Origin: Anaerolineae bacterium | GTDB taxonomy: Bacteria; Chloroflexota; Anaerolineae; Anaerolineales; UBA11579 | Assembly: GCA_004297445.1 (NCBI GenBank) | Contig: SCUK01000023.1 | Location: 1 to 55,032 of the forward strand | Length of the DNA stretch: 55,032 nt | Direction: 5' to 3' | Shown: positions 1 through 10,667 of the stretch, piece after piece | Layout of the letters: the number at the start of each line of letters is the position of its first letter | Position numbering within the stretch: the first letter of the stretch is position 1 | Notes under the pieces: generated by a model | Told to the model about the DNA's origin: nothing | The model's database searches: none | The model's input: only the letters and a program-made list of their open reading frames with translations | Translations under genes and position numbers: made by a program

Positions 1-3000
1 GGCGTAGCCAACAACTTCATTGAAACCGCTGCCTTCACGCTCTTCCTGGAAGCCTATCCGCCCGGCGACCTTCCCTACGCCCAGATTCTCACCGCGTTCG
101 TCATCTCCGCTTTGGCTAGTCTCTACCTCCGCCTGGAGATGCGCCTGTCCTTCGCGCGGCTGCTCACCCTCAACGTCATCGCCCTGAGCGCCGTCGCCCT
201 GGCCGTCCGTCTCGGCCTCTTCACCGCCGTTGCGCCCGCCGTCGCCTTCATCCTCCCTCTGCACTTCCAGATTCAAGTCAACTTCGTCAACCTCGTCTTC
301 TGGCCGCTGGCCGGCCGCCTGTTCACCGTCCAGCAGGGCAAGCGCTTGTTCGGCCTCGCCAATTCCGGCCTGTGGATTGGCATCATCCTCACCGGCTTCG
401 CCATGCCGCTCATCGTTCGCTGGGTCGGCACCCAGAATCTCCTCTGGCTGGGCGCCGCCGCCATGGCCGCCAGCCTCCTCGTGCTCCGCCCCATCCTTGC
501 CCGTCATGGCGCTGGCTTCCACGAAACGCCCGCGCCGGTTCAGCCCGGCCGCAAGCCCCGCGCCCCGCTCGCTAATCGCCGCTACATTCTGCTCATCTTT
601 GCCCTCGTCAGCGTCTGGTGGGTCACCTTTTTCGCCATCAACCTCCTCTTTTACGACCGTGTCTACGCCCAGTTCCCGGACGGCGCGGCCATCGCCGGGT
701 TCCTCGGCCAGTACCTTGCCGGGTTGGGCGTCTTTACCTGGTTCATCAACACTTTCTTCGCATCTCGCTTTTTGGGTCGCTTCGGTGAGCGCGCCACCCT
801 TCTCCTACTTCCCGGCCTCCTGCTTATTCTGGCTCTGGCAGGCCTTGTCGCGGGCACATTTGCCGGTCCACTGACGCTTATATTCATCATCACCGTCATC
901 ATTAAGGTCCTCAATCTCGGGCTTGGCTTTTCCATCGATCGCACTGGCCTCACTATTCTTTATCAGCCCTTGCCCGGCCCGGTTCGCACCCGTGCCCAGG
1001 CCCTCGCCGAAGGCGTCGTCCAGTCCATCGCCGTTGGTGCATCCGGCGTCCTGCTCCTCGTCCTCGCCCGCTTCTTTCAATTGGATTACCGCGGCCTCTA
1101 TGCGCTCATCCTCGTCCTCGCCGCCGCCTGGACCTTGATTGCTTTTGCCCTCGGTCGCCAGTATGGTGGAATGCTGGTCCAAGCACTGCAAAAACGCTTT
1201 TTCGGGCGCGGTGAAGAAGATGTCCTTGACCCGGACGCGTTCGCCCGCCTCGCCGCTGCCCTCAGGAACGAATCGCCCGCCGCCGCCCTCTATGCCTTGC
1301 ACATGCTGGAAACCCACGAGTATCCTGCGCTCGATGATGCGATTCTCGGCCTGCTCGACCATCCCAATCCAACCGTCCAGGTCGAAGCCCTGGCCCGCAT
1401 CGAGTCCCGCCGCATGACCGCCGCCCTCCCCGCAGTCCAATCCCTCGCTGACTCCAGCGCCGCTGCGGCCGTGCGCGGCCGCGCCCTGCGTGTTGTCGCC
1501 GCTCTCGGAGATGTCCAGCACGTCATGAACCTCAAGGGCTATCTGGATTCTCCCGAGCCGGATGTTGTACGTGCGGCCCTCATCGGCCTGCTCAACAACG
1601 ACAAAGAACTTTCCCTGAGCCTCGCCCTCAAATCGCTGGACAAACTGGCCGCAAGCCGGAATGTCGTCGACCGCGTCCTCCTCGCCGAAATCCTCGAATC
1701 CGTCGCCCAGCCGCGCTACGGCGCCCGCCTCGCCAAACTGCTCGACGACCCGGATCGCCGCGTCCAGCGCGCCGCGCTCTTCGCCGCCCGTCGCGTGCCG
1801 TTTCCGACGGTCTGGGAAAAATCCATCACTCTGCTCGATACCCCGAGTCTGGCAGATCCTGCCCTCGCCGCGCTTTCCAGCATCAATCCCGCTTCCGAGG
1901 GGATACTCGTGAAGGCCTTAGAAGAAGCGGTTGCTGCCGAACGTTGGACCCACGCAGCCCAGCTCGCCCGCGCCCTGGGCCGCGCCTCAGGCGCGCCGAC
2001 GCTTAACGCCCTTATCGCCCATCTGGCTCACCCCCATCGCCGCCTGCGTGCCGCTGTCCTGAAAGCCCTCACCCGCCGCGGCTGGCAGGCCTCACCATCC
2101 GACCGCGCCCGCGTGGTGGACGTGCTGCGCGCCGAACTGAACGAATGGGCCTGGACGCTGGCAGCCCAGGTGGAGGCCGCAAAGTCACCCGAAGCGTCTC
2201 TCCTGACTTCGTCGCTGGAAATCGAAGGGCGTTATGCGCTGCGCGCCGCCTTCCTTGCGCTGGCCCTCGCCTATCCCCCGGAGCCGGTCCTTCAGGCCCG
2301 CGCGGTTTCGCGCAACCCGCTTGCCGGGCAAAGCCAGCGCGCCTACGCCCTTGAACTGCTCGAAATTACCCTCTCGGCAAAGCACCGCGGCTGGTTCGCC
2401 CCGGTATTCACCGCAGCCAATCCCGCCGAAAAACTGGCCGCCCTCCAGCGCGCCTTCCCCCAGCCGGACCGCATCATGCAGGCCTGGCTGTTGGAAATCC
2501 TGGAACGGCCGGCAGGCAGCGTCAGCCCCTGGTTGCGCGCCGTGGCTTTGCACACCGCCGCCCGCATGAACCTCGCCGCCATTCAGCACCCCGCCGAAGC
2601 GGCTGCGGCCCACGCTTCCCCGTTCGTCCGTGAGACGGCTGCCGAACTTCTGATAACTCTGAACGCCAGAGAAAACCGCGCCTTACTCAAGGCTCTGGCC
2701 AAAGACGCTGACTCCCGCGTCCGTGCCGCCGCAACCCGCGCCGCAAAATCGAAAGGAAAGTCCGCGATGCTCTCAACCATTGAACGCGTCCTGTTGTTGA
2801 AATCCACCCCCACCTTCAGCGACACCCCGGATGAGATTCTGGCCGAACTGGCCGGCCTGCTTCAGGAAATCGAGATCGGCGCGGACCAACCCCTCTTCAA
2901 GAAAGAAGACCCCGGCGATTGCATGTACATCCTCGCCAGCGGCCGCCTGCGCGTTCACGACGGCAGCACCTTCATCAATGAACTCGGGCCCGGTGAGGTG

Positions 3001-3231
3001 GTCGGTGAAATGGCCATGCTGGACTCTGAACCCCGCTCCGCCTCCGTCACCGCCGTAGAAGACTCCCTCCTCCTGCGCCTCGACCAGGAACCCTTCTACG
3101 ACCTGATGGATGCCCGCATCGAGGTCGTACGCGGCATCATCAGCGTCCTCTCCGGCCGCCTGCGCAATGCGGTCGGCACAATGCGCGACCTCCGCGCCCA
3201 GTACGGAGACACAACCATCCTGCGCAAATAG
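1..3231 (+). CDS. MFS/nucleotide-transporter-like membrane protein fused to HEAT repeats and a cyclic-nucleotide-binding domain (5' partial)
   Basis: The reading frame is open from base 1 without a convincing start (a TTG at 112 is mid-helix), so the gene begins upstream of the window; 1076 codons are visible. The first ~395 residues are hydrophobic helices in the style of MFS or Npt1/Npt2 nucleotide transporters. Residues ~400-900 are Ala/Leu-rich helical pairs typical of HEAT repeats. The last ~150 residues form a cNMP-binding domain with a phosphate-binding-cassette-like stretch, GEMAMLDSEPRSASV. The architecture suggests a membrane protein whose cytoplasmic arm senses a nucleotide, but the transported substrate cannot be read from sequence. 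A TAG stop follows at 3229. Fusion order and domains are seen; transport activity and ligand are inferred. The N-terminal part could equally be a non-transporting membrane anchor. Confidence 0.8.
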   Translation, partial: GVANNFIETAAFTLFLEAYPPGDLPYAQILTAFVISALASLYLRLEMRLSFARLLTLNVIALSAVALAVRLGLFTAVAPAVAFILPLHFQIQVNFVNLVFWPLAGRLFTVQQGKRLFGLANSGLWIGIILTGFAMPLIVRWVGTQNLLWLGAAAMAASLLVLRPILARHGAGFHETPAPVQPGRKPRAPLANRRYILLIFALVSVWWVTFFAINLLFYDRVYAQFPDGAAIAGFLGQYLAGLGVFTWFINTFFASRFLGRFGERATLLLLPGLLLILALAGLVAGTFAGPLTLIFIITVIIKVLNLGLGFSIDRTGLTILYQPLPGPVRTRAQALAEGVVQSIAVGASGVLLLVLARFFQLDYRGLYALILVLAAAWTLIAFALGRQYGGMLVQALQKRFFGRGEEDVLDPDAFARLAAALRNESPAAALYALHMLETHEYPALDDAILGLLDHPNPTVQVEALARIESRRMTAALPAVQSLADSSAAAAVRGRALRVVAALGDVQHVMNLKGYLDSPEPDVVRAALIGLLNNDKELSLSLALKSLDKLAASRNVVDRVLLAEILESVAQPRYGARLAKLLDDPDRRVQRAALFAARRVPFPTVWEKSITLLDTPSLADPALAALSSINPASEGILVKALEEAVAAERWTHAAQLARALGRASGAPTLNALIAHLAHPHRRLRAAVLKALTRRGWQASPSDRARVVDVLRAELNEWAWTLAAQVEAAKSPEASLLTSSLEIEGRYALRAAFLALALAYPPEPVLQARAVSRNPLAGQSQRAYALELLEITLSAKHRGWFAPVFTAANPAEKLAALQRAFPQPDRIMQAWLLEILERPAGSVSPWLRAVALHTAARMNLAAIQHPAEAAAAHASPFVRETAAELLITLNARENRALLKALAKDADSRVRAAATRAAKSKGKSAMLSTIERVLLLKSTPTFSDTPDEILAELAGLLQEIEIGADQPLFKKEDPGDCMYILASGRLRVHDGSTFINELGPGEVVGEMAMLDSEPRSASVTAVEDSLLLRLDQEPFYDLMDARIEVVRGIISVLSGRLRNAVGTMRDLRAQYGDTTILRK

Positions 3232-3237
3232 TCATCT

Positions 3238-3360
3238 GTCATTCTGAGCAAACCGACGCTGCGGAACCGCGCTCGGCAAAGTGAAAACTTACCTTAGAAT
3301 CTTGTCATTCCGAGCGCCAGCGAGAGCCTGTCCTGAACGAAGTGAAGGAAATCGCGGGCA
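3238..3360. repeat. Intergenic dispersed-repeat remnant
   Basis: Between two convergent genes lie two related phrases, TCATTCTGAGC near 3239 and TCATTCCGAGCGCCAGCGAG near 3305, followed by a CCTGTCCTGAACGAAGTG phrase. These look like decayed copies of a dispersed intergenic repeat common in environmental genomes. No gene, tRNA or strong terminator is seen in 3232-3418. Confidence 0.3.
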
Positions 3361-3418
3361 GGCTTAGATTACAGTCGCCTCCGCTGGAAAACAACGGACT
3401 CCCCCTGCCCCCAAACGC

Positions 3419-4639
<1,221 letters not shown>

Positions 4640-4752
4640 CGCTCACTCTCCTGAATTCAAAAATCCCGCCGATTCTACCATCCACGTCTTGGCCGCATCC
4701 CTCTTCCCCGCGCTCGTTCCCCGTCGTATACTTCGCCCCCGGAGACACTCCC

Positions 4753-5661
4753 ATGCCCTACATCGGCGAACTCGCCGCCATAGCCACATCCATCTGTTTT
4801 TCCATCGGCCCCGCCTTCTTCACCTTCGCCGGCCGCGAGGTTGGTTCGGTGGTCGTCAACCGCGTCCGACTGGTTTTTGCCACCCTCATCATCGCCACAG
4901 CACACGCACTTTTCGTGGGCTCACCGTTTGCCATTGCGGCCGCCACCCCAGACCGCTGGTTCTGGTTCGGACTATCCGGCATCATCGGCCTTGCTTTGGG
5001 AGATGCCGCGCTCTTCCAGGCTCTAGTCATGTTGGGCCCGCGCCTCACTTTACTCATCTTTGCCGTTTCCCCTTTGTTGGGCGCGCTGCTAAGCCTCATC
5101 TTCCTGGGTGAACATCTCGCCTTTATTCAGTGGCTGGGCATCGCCATTACCCTGGCGGGTGTGGCCTGGGTGGTCTTTGAACGCGAACACAATGCTTCGC
5201 GCAATGCCCTCACCCCGCGCGAGTACGCCATCGGAATCGGCTTCGCCCTGCTCGGCGCGCTCGGCCAGGCCGGCGGCCTCGTCACTTCGAAGTTCGGGTT
5301 TCAGGGCGGCTTCCCCACCCTTTCCGGTCAACTCATCCGCATGCTCGTCTCTGCCGTCGTCATGTGGCTGGCCGCGCTGGCGGTCGGCAAAGCCCGCAGC
5401 ACCATCACCGCGGTGCGCAACAACCCGAAGGCCCTGCGCGCCATCCTGATTGCCTCGTTCGTCGGCCCGTTCCTCGGTATCTATTTCTCCCTCGTCGCCA
5501 TCCAGCATGCGCCCGTCGGCATCGCCGGCACCCTGATGTCCCTCCAACCCATTATCCTACTGCCCGTCAGCGCCATTGTCTTCAAAGAACATGTCTCTCC
5601 CCGCGCCGTCTTCGGCACCATTATCGCCCTGGCTGGCGTGGCCGTATTATTCCTGGTATGA
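4753..5661 (+). CDS. EamA/DMT-family permease
   Basis: A 302-residue protein made of two tandem five-helix EamA units, the usual size for the drug/metabolite transporter family. Hydrophobic segments alternate with short loops throughout, with a duplicated pattern (first unit residues ~3-140, second ~155-300; the second ends in LMSLQPIILLPVSAIVFKEH). A GGAGA ribosome-binding site precedes the ATG by about 8 bases. The last four bases overlap the start of the leucine-rich-repeat gene (ATGA), indicating translational coupling. Families of this type export amino acids, nucleosides or drugs, or import metabolites; no substrate can be assigned. Confidence 0.85.
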   Translation: MPYIGELAAIATSICFSIGPAFFTFAGREVGSVVVNRVRLVFATLIIATAHALFVGSPFAIAAATPDRWFWFGLSGIIGLALGDAALFQALVMLGPRLTLLIFAVSPLLGALLSLIFLGEHLAFIQWLGIAITLAGVAWVVFEREHNASRNALTPREYAIGIGFALLGALGQAGGLVTSKFGFQGGFPTLSGQLIRMLVSAVVMWLAALAVGKARSTITAVRNNPKALRAILIASFVGPFLGIYFSLVAIQHAPVGIAGTLMSLQPIILLPVSAIVFKEHVSPRAVFGTIIALAGVAVLFLV

Positions 5662-6467
5662 GTCGCCAAATTCTCTCCTCCCTCAACGCCCGGCTCCCCG
5701 AGCCGTTCCCCACCGTCTCGGTCGGCCAGCCCCTTCCCGCCAACTCCTCCACTTACGCCTTCCTCGACGGCGAGGATGTCATCGCCCTCTCCTTGCGCGG
5801 CACGCACCTCGGTCACTTCCCAACTGAAATTTTGGAATTTCGCCGCCTCCGCTCGCTCTCGCTCGGCCTCAACGACCTCACCGCCATTCCCGAAGAGCTG
5901 GGACTGCTGACCGGACTCACCCACCTCTATCTGGACACCAATCTCCTGACCGCTCTGCCGGACTCGCTCGGCAGCCTGTCCAACCTCCTCGTGCTGGATA
6001 TTGCCCACAGCCCCCTTGCCGCCATCCCTACCACGTTGGCAAACCTCCCGCGCCTGGAATTTCTCTACCTGGCCGAACTCGCCATCCCCGAACTGCCCGC
6101 CTTCGTTGGAAAAATTCTTTCCCTCCGCTACCTGAACGCCGGCAGCAATTCCCTGACTTCTGTCCCACCCGAACTCGGCGACCTGACGAACCTCCTCGAA
6201 CTGCGCCTCACCGACAATTCCCTCACTCAACTTCCTGCCACCCTCGGCAACCTGACCAACCTCCGCGAATTCCATCTCCGCCACAATCGCCTGTCCACCC
6301 TTCCTGATTCGTTCGCCAATCTCACCCAAATCCGCCACCTCGACCTTCGCTCCAACCACTTCGCCGAAGTTCCCCCTATCACCCAACGAATGCCCACCCT
6401 TCAAAAACTGGACCTCCGCTGGAACCGCCTCCCCCCGGACTCCCCCGATTCCTACCGAATTTCCTGA
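5658..6467 (+). CDS. Leucine-rich-repeat protein
   Basis: A 269-residue protein built mostly of leucine-rich repeats of about 23 residues (pattern LxxLxLxxNxLTxLPxxLGxLxxL), roughly nine of them from residue ~55 to the end, matching the bacterial shorter-LRR style (LPDSLGSLSNLLVLDIA, LPATLGNLTNLREFHLR). No signal peptide, membrane segment or catalytic domain is seen, so it is probably a cytoplasmic protein-binding solenoid. The ATG at 5658 overlaps the EamA stop, so the two are co-translated. The start is inferred from the overlap; the frame is open further upstream but only antisense-like sequence is found there. Function unknown. Confidence 0.8.
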   Translation: MSRQILSSLNARLPEPFPTVSVGQPLPANSSTYAFLDGEDVIALSLRGTHLGHFPTEILEFRRLRSLSLGLNDLTAIPEELGLLTGLTHLYLDTNLLTALPDSLGSLSNLLVLDIAHSPLAAIPTTLANLPRLEFLYLAELAIPELPAFVGKILSLRYLNAGSNSLTSVPPELGDLTNLLELRLTDNSLTQLPATLGNLTNLREFHLRHNRLSTLPDSFANLTQIRHLDLRSNHFAEVPPITQRMPTLQKLDLRWNRLPPDSPDSYRIS

Positions 6468-6741
6468 TTCTCTTTTCTCCGACACCTGCCTACGCGGCCT
6501 CGTTGTGTCTTACGAGGCTATGTTCGTCTCCCACTTTGCGTGAGATAGCCTTTATCTTCCCTGCACTTCAGCACATCCGCACTTCAGGACTCCCTCCACA
6601 CACCCGCCCCGTCCCGGTACACCCTTCCCGCCCCACACGGGACACATGCCCCTGACGCAACCCGCCCCTTTTTGCGATGATTAGAGCGCAAGCCAACTAA
6701 ATCTACTCTGATTACTCCGAATAGAGCAGAAGGAGCGCAGC

Positions 6742-6978
6742 ATGCCCGTTAAGGGATGGATCGAAGTAAACCAGAAATACTGCAAAGGCTGTGACTTGTG
6801 CGTCCATGCCTGCCCCCAGAACATTATGAGTCTGGACATGGACCACCTCACCCCCAAGGGCTATCACCCCGTCCACCTGCACGCCGAGGGTTGCACCGGT
6901 TGCGCCGTTTGCGCCGTCGTCTGCCCCGAAGGCGCTCTCACCATCTTCCGCGGCCAGGCCGTGGTCGCCGGAGTCTAG
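6742..6978 (+). CDS. korD: 2-oxoacid:ferredoxin oxidoreductase, ferredoxin-like delta subunit
   Basis: A 78-residue dicluster ferredoxin subunit. Two CxxCxxCxxxCP motifs are visible, [11 protein letters not shown] and [15 protein letters not shown], each expected to hold a [4Fe-4S] cluster. It passes electrons from the TPP centre to soluble ferredoxin. It is the first gene of a tightly packed korDABC operon: 2 bp to korA, 1 bp to korB, 1 bp to korC. GGAG at 6731 serves as ribosome-binding site. The 274-bp upstream gap holds only a weak CCTCGT/ACGAGG hairpin after the LRR gene; I find no consensus promoter there. Confidence 0.9.
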   Translation: MPVKGWIEVNQKYCKGCDLCVHACPQNIMSLDMDHLTPKGYHPVHLHAEGCTGCAVCAVVCPEGALTIFRGQAVVAGV

Positions 6979-6980
6979 CA

Positions 6981-8105
6981 ATGGCAAAAGAACTGCTCAA
7001 AGGCAATGTCGCCATGGCGGAAGCCGCCGTGCGCGCTGGCTGTGAAGCTTACTTCGGTTACCCCATCACCCCCCAAACCGAACTCCTCGAACACATGGCC
7101 GCCCGCATGCCCGAACTCGGGCGCGCCTTCGTCCAGGCCGAAAGTGAAGTCGCTGCCATCAATATGGTCTACGGCGCCGCCTGCACCGGCAAACGCGTCA
7201 TGACCACCTCCTCCTCGCCCGGCGTCAGCCTGATGATGGAGGGCATCTCCTACATCGCCGGCACCGAAGTGCCCATGGTCCTCATCGACGTCATGCGCGG
7301 CGGCCCCGGCCTCGGCAACATCGCCCCCGCCCAGGGAGACTACACCCAGATGGTACACGGCGGCGGCCACGGCGATTACAAAACCATCGTCCTCGCCCCC
7401 GCCAGCGTGCAGGAAGCCATTGATCTCACTGCCCTTGCCTTCGACCTCGCCGACAAGTATCGCGCCATCGTAGTCGTCCTCGCCGATGGCAGCCTCGGCC
7501 AGATGATGGAGCCCGCCGAATTGCCGGAGATGCAGCCCCTCAAGAAACAACTACCGGACTGGGCCATCACCGGCGAGCCCGGCCGCGACCGCCGTCTGCT
7601 CACCTCCATCTACTTACAGCCTGAAGACGAAGAAACCACCAATATCCGCCTTCAGCGCCGCTGGATGGAAATCGAGGCCAACGAAGTCCGCTATCAGGAA
7701 TACTTCCTGGACGATGCCGAAATCGTCCTCGTCGGCTTTGGCACCGCCGGACGCGTCGCCCTGTCCGCCATTCGCCACGCCCGGGCCGAGGGCATCAAAG
7801 TCGGCCTGTTCCGCCCCGTCAGCCTCAGCCCCTTCCCGGCAGAGGCCCTCCGGTTAGTCGCACGGAAAGCAAAAGCGATGCTCGTCGTGGAAATGAACGC
7901 CGGTCAGATGCTGAACGATGTCCGCCTCGTCACCCAGGGCGCATGCCCGGTGGATTTCTACGGCCGCATGGGCGGTGTCGTCCCCCTGCCGGACGAAATC
8001 CTGTCCGAAATCATGCGTCTTGCGAGATTCACGCCGCACGACCTCAACGGCCACACCCGCGCCGCCTGGCTGGACCGCCTTGAAGTGGTCCGGGGAGCAA
8101 AATAA
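6981..8105 (+). CDS. korA: 2-oxoacid:ferredoxin oxidoreductase subunit alpha
   Basis: A 374-residue alpha subunit starting [21 protein letters not shown], with the family's GYPITPQTE motif near residue 30 (pyrimidine-binding part of the TPP site). The central part carries [15 protein letters not shown], also typical. The C-terminal third ([20 protein letters not shown] onwards) is the transketolase-C-like domain. Together with KorB, C and D it catalyses 2-oxoacid + CoA + oxidised ferredoxin to acyl-CoA + CO2 + reduced ferredoxin. 2-Oxoglutarate is the likeliest substrate because of the separate four-subunit layout, but branched-chain 2-oxoacids cannot be excluded. The start is placed right after korD (stop 6976-6978), at the family's usual N-terminus. 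Confidence 0.9.
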   Translation: MAKELLKGNVAMAEAAVRAGCEAYFGYPITPQTELLEHMAARMPELGRAFVQAESEVAAINMVYGAACTGKRVMTTSSSPGVSLMMEGISYIAGTEVPMVLIDVMRGGPGLGNIAPAQGDYTQMVHGGGHGDYKTIVLAPASVQEAIDLTALAFDLADKYRAIVVVLADGSLGQMMEPAELPEMQPLKKQLPDWAITGEPGRDRRLLTSIYLQPEDEETTNIRLQRRWMEIEANEVRYQEYFLDDAEIVLVGFGTAGRVALSAIRHARAEGIKVGLFRPVSLSPFPAEALRLVARKAKAMLVVEMNAGQMLNDVRLVTQGACPVDFYGRMGGVVPLPDEILSEIMRLARFTPHDLNGHTRAAWLDRLEVVRGAK

Positions 8106-8106
8106 C

Positions 8107-8898
8107 ATGGTCGCCACTGACATTCAAAACGCTAAGCTTGTTTACGAACGCCCCGAAAGTCTTGCAGATGTAGCCACTCACTACTGCCCCGGCTGCACCC
8201 ACGGCACCGCCCATCGCCTCGTCGCTGAGGTGCTGGACGAGATGGGCATCCGCGAACACAGCATCGGTGTTGCTTCGGTCGGTTGTTCCGTCTTTTCCTA
8301 CAACTATTTTGACATGGACTTCGTTCAGGCCGCCCATGGCCGCGCTCCGGCCATGGCCACCGGCGTCAAGCGCGTCTTCCCGGACCGCACCGTCTTCACC
8401 TACCAGGGCGATGGTGACCTCGCTTCCATCGGCATGGCCGAAATCATGCACGCCGCCGCCCGCGGTGAGAACATCACCGTCATTTTCATTAACAACGCCA
8501 TTTACGGCATGACCGGCGGCCAGATGGCCCCAACCACCCTGCCCGGCATGAAGACTACGTCCTCACCCCGAGGTCGTGATGTCGAAACCCAGGGCTACCC
8601 CATCCGCATGTCCGAAATCCTCGCCACGCTGGATGGCGTCTCCTACGTGGTGCGCCGCAGTTTGCACAACCCGGCCGAGATTCGCAAATCCAAGAAGGCC
8701 ATCCGCTATGCATTTGAAACCCAACAGCGAGGCCTCGGCTTCAGCATGGTGGAATTGCTTTCTTCATGCCCCACCAACTGGGGAATGACTCCGCTGGACT
8801 CCCTGACCTTTATCGAAGACAAGATGGTCCCCGCGTTTCCGTTAGGCGACTACAAGGTCATTGACGCCGTCAAATCCATGAAGTGGAAAGAAGGCTGA
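8107..8898 (+). CDS. korB: 2-oxoacid:ferredoxin oxidoreductase subunit beta
   Basis: A 263-residue TPP-binding subunit. YCPGCTHG near residue 27 is the conserved Cys/TPP motif, and [17 protein letters not shown] followed by [16 protein letters not shown] is the Mg-TPP diphosphate-binding GDGx(24-30)N motif. Length and ending are normal. It pairs with KorA to form the active-site dimer. One base separates it from the korA stop, and korC starts 1 bp after its own stop. Confidence 0.92.
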   Translation: MVATDIQNAKLVYERPESLADVATHYCPGCTHGTAHRLVAEVLDEMGIREHSIGVASVGCSVFSYNYFDMDFVQAAHGRAPAMATGVKRVFPDRTVFTYQGDGDLASIGMAEIMHAAARGENITVIFINNAIYGMTGGQMAPTTLPGMKTTSSPRGRDVETQGYPIRMSEILATLDGVSYVVRRSLHNPAEIRKSKKAIRYAFETQQRGLGFSMVELLSSCPTNWGMTPLDSLTFIEDKMVPAFPLGDYKVIDAVKSMKWKEG

Positions 8899-8899
8899 A

Positions 8900-9457
8900 A
8901 TGCAGACTGAAATCATCATCGCAGGCTTTGGCGGTCAGGGCGTGCTGTTCGCCGGCCAGGTACTGGCCTACGCCGCCATGGACAACGACCTCCACGTCAC
9001 CTGGATTCCCTCCTACGGGCCGGAAATGCGCGGCGGCACCGCCAACTGCACCGTCATCATCGGCGACGAACCCATCGGCGCACCCATCGTCAAACACCCT
9101 AAAGCCGTCATCGCCCTCAACCTCCCCTCGCTGGACAAATACGAACCGCTGGTTGCCGAAAACGGCATTCTCCTCGTCAACTCCAGCCTCATCGAGCGCA
9201 AGGTAGAACGACCCGATGTGCATGTAGTCTACGTCTCTGCCAACGAAATCGCCGAGCGCCTCGGCGACAAACGCCTCACCAACATGGTCATGGTCGGCGC
9301 ATGGCTTGGTGCCAGCGGCGTGCTGGATATGAAAGCCGTCCAGACCTCCCTAAAGGCGCACCTTCCCGCCAAACACCACAAACTCCTCCCCGCCAACTAC
9401 CTGGCGCTTGAAGAAGGCGCACAAATCGCGAGAGAAACCCTGGCGCAGGCCGCCTGA
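8900..9457 (+). CDS. korC: 2-oxoacid:ferredoxin oxidoreductase subunit gamma
   Basis: A 185-residue gamma subunit with the diagnostic N-terminus [20 protein letters not shown] and the [16 protein letters not shown] motif near residue 38. These features bind the CoA-facing part of the complex in the pyruvate/2-oxoacid ferredoxin oxidoreductase family. It is the last gene of korDABC and is followed after 31 bp by a strong hairpin terminator. Confidence 0.92.
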   Translation: MQTEIIIAGFGGQGVLFAGQVLAYAAMDNDLHVTWIPSYGPEMRGGTANCTVIIGDEPIGAPIVKHPKAVIALNLPSLDKYEPLVAENGILLVNSSLIERKVERPDVHVVYVSANEIAERLGDKRLTNMVMVGAWLGASGVLDMKAVQTSLKAHLPAKHHKLLPANYLALEEGAQIARETLAQAA

Positions 9458-9488
9458 CTTATCAGGCCGAAGTTCTGCTCCGCCAGGT

Positions 9489-9519
9489 AAAAGCCCCAGC
9501 CGTATTGGCTGGGGCTTTT
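9489..9519. terminator. Bidirectional intrinsic terminator
   Basis: A perfect 13-bp stem (AAAAGCCCCAGCC at 9489-9501, GGCTGGGGCTTTT at 9507-9519) with a five-base loop. T-runs on both strands let it end korDABC on plus and the membrane-protein gene on minus, whose stop is only 3 bp away. Confidence 0.92.
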
Positions 9520-9521
9520 CT

Positions 9522-10556
9522 TTAGAAATACTGCGAGAGTACCCGCTGCATCAGCCAGATGAACAGCGGCAGCCCGATGGCCGAAAGGAAATTCCGCAGC
9601 GAGCCCGGTTGCCATGGCCACGCCGGAATCGCCTGCACCTGACCGCGCAGGTTGAACAGCGCGGTCAGACTGCGTTCCAAGCCTTGTATGTTTTCGAATT
9701 TTCGGCCACTGACGTCAGCCTGGAGGTCATTCCGCAGGCTTTCCACCTGCTGGCCCAGCTCCGAAAGCACATTGCGCTTCTCGCGATTAATTTTGTTGTG
9801 AATGCCATAGAGCGGCAAAATAACCATAAGGAGGGCCACACCAACATTAATCAAATAAATGTTCACTGTCTCCTCGTTGGTCAAACTGGCGGTCCCACCG
9901 AAGACTTCAATCACGTAGTTCAGGTTGGCAAGCGCCAGGAAGAAACTGCCTACCACCAGCGTTACGGAGGTAAGCCCGTAGAGCTGCTGCAGGTCAAATA
10001 GATTGACCTTCTTCACCATGCCAAACAGGCGATTGACCTGCACCAATTGACGGAAGGCAAAATAGAACCAGACGGGCAAAAAGATAAAGGCAGAATTGTT
10101 GAAGATGTACCACGTAATTTCAGAGAAAGTGGGCATCCCGGGCTGCGCAAAAACATAATGCCGGGCTGCAGATTCGGAGATTCCTACGGCAAGGCCCAGC
10201 AGAGAAAATATGAGGATGGGGACTCGCGGCAACGTCCTAAACCGATACGCGATTTCATCAAACTCAACATCAGAGACATCCAGCATCGGGCGAAAACTGG
10301 CGATAGCACTTTCAGCAGTTCCGTTCATCAGATAGATAAATCCGGTGACAAAGGGAAGCCAGGTCGCATCAAAAAAGAACGCGGTGACAAACTGCCCCGG
10401 CGGATACGCCCCCTCCAGCCAGAGTGGGACATTCATACCCAACACACATAACACATATAACAATATAAAAAATACAGCCGGCGGGAAAGGAAGACTGTCT
10501 ACCCAATTAAGGAGGTGGTCAATCCAACTGGGTCTGTAGGTTCGCTTCTCGGCCAC
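9522..10556 (-). CDS. Unknown polytopic membrane protein
   Basis: A protein of about 344 residues that I do not recognise. Four to six hydrophobic segments are visible (e.g. AVFFILLYVLCVLGM, ILIFSLLGLAVGI, FIFLPVWFYFAFR, VTLVVGSFFLALANL, VGVALLMVILPLY), then a charged, coiled-coil-like stretch (NKINREKRNVLSELGQQVES), then one C-terminal hydrophobic helix. The start is the GTG at 10556, which has GGAGGAG eight bases upstream; a TTG five codons earlier lies inside that ribosome-binding site. It follows ppdK on the same strand after 111 bp, with a possible own promoter motif TATGGTAT at 10591-10598. Role unknown. Confidence 0.7.
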   Translation of the reverse strand: MAEKRTYRPSWIDHLLNWVDSLPFPPAVFFILLYVLCVLGMNVPLWLEGAYPPGQFVTAFFFDATWLPFVTGFIYLMNGTAESAIASFRPMLDVSDVEFDEIAYRFRTLPRVPILIFSLLGLAVGISESAARHYVFAQPGMPTFSEITWYIFNNSAFIFLPVWFYFAFRQLVQVNRLFGMVKKVNLFDLQQLYGLTSVTLVVGSFFLALANLNYVIEVFGGTASLTNEETVNIYLINVGVALLMVILPLYGIHNKINREKRNVLSELGQQVESLRNDLQADVSGRKFENIQGLERSLTALFNLRGQVQAIPAWPWQPGSLRNFLSAIGLPLFIWLMQRVLSQYF

Positions 10557-10590
10557 GGGTCTCTCCTCCAAATATCAAGATTGGATTCTT

Positions 10591-10598
10591 ATACCATA
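10591..10598 (-). promoter_or_regulatory. TATGGTAT motif, candidate -10 element
   Basis: On the minus strand TATGGTAT ends 35 bases upstream of the membrane-protein GTG. The same octamer recurs at similar distance before three other genes (see findings). No good -35 accompanies it. Confidence 0.35.
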
Positions 10599-10667
10599 GG
10601 TTCATCCAGAGAAAGACACCCACAGGGACCAGCCATGGGGGCCAGGGATTCCAGGACTTTTCGCGTG

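Noticed and set aside
5364-5657. N-terminal extension of the LRR protein
   Set aside because: The frame upstream of 5658 runs inside the EamA gene in a shifted frame and lacks LRR or domain signals.
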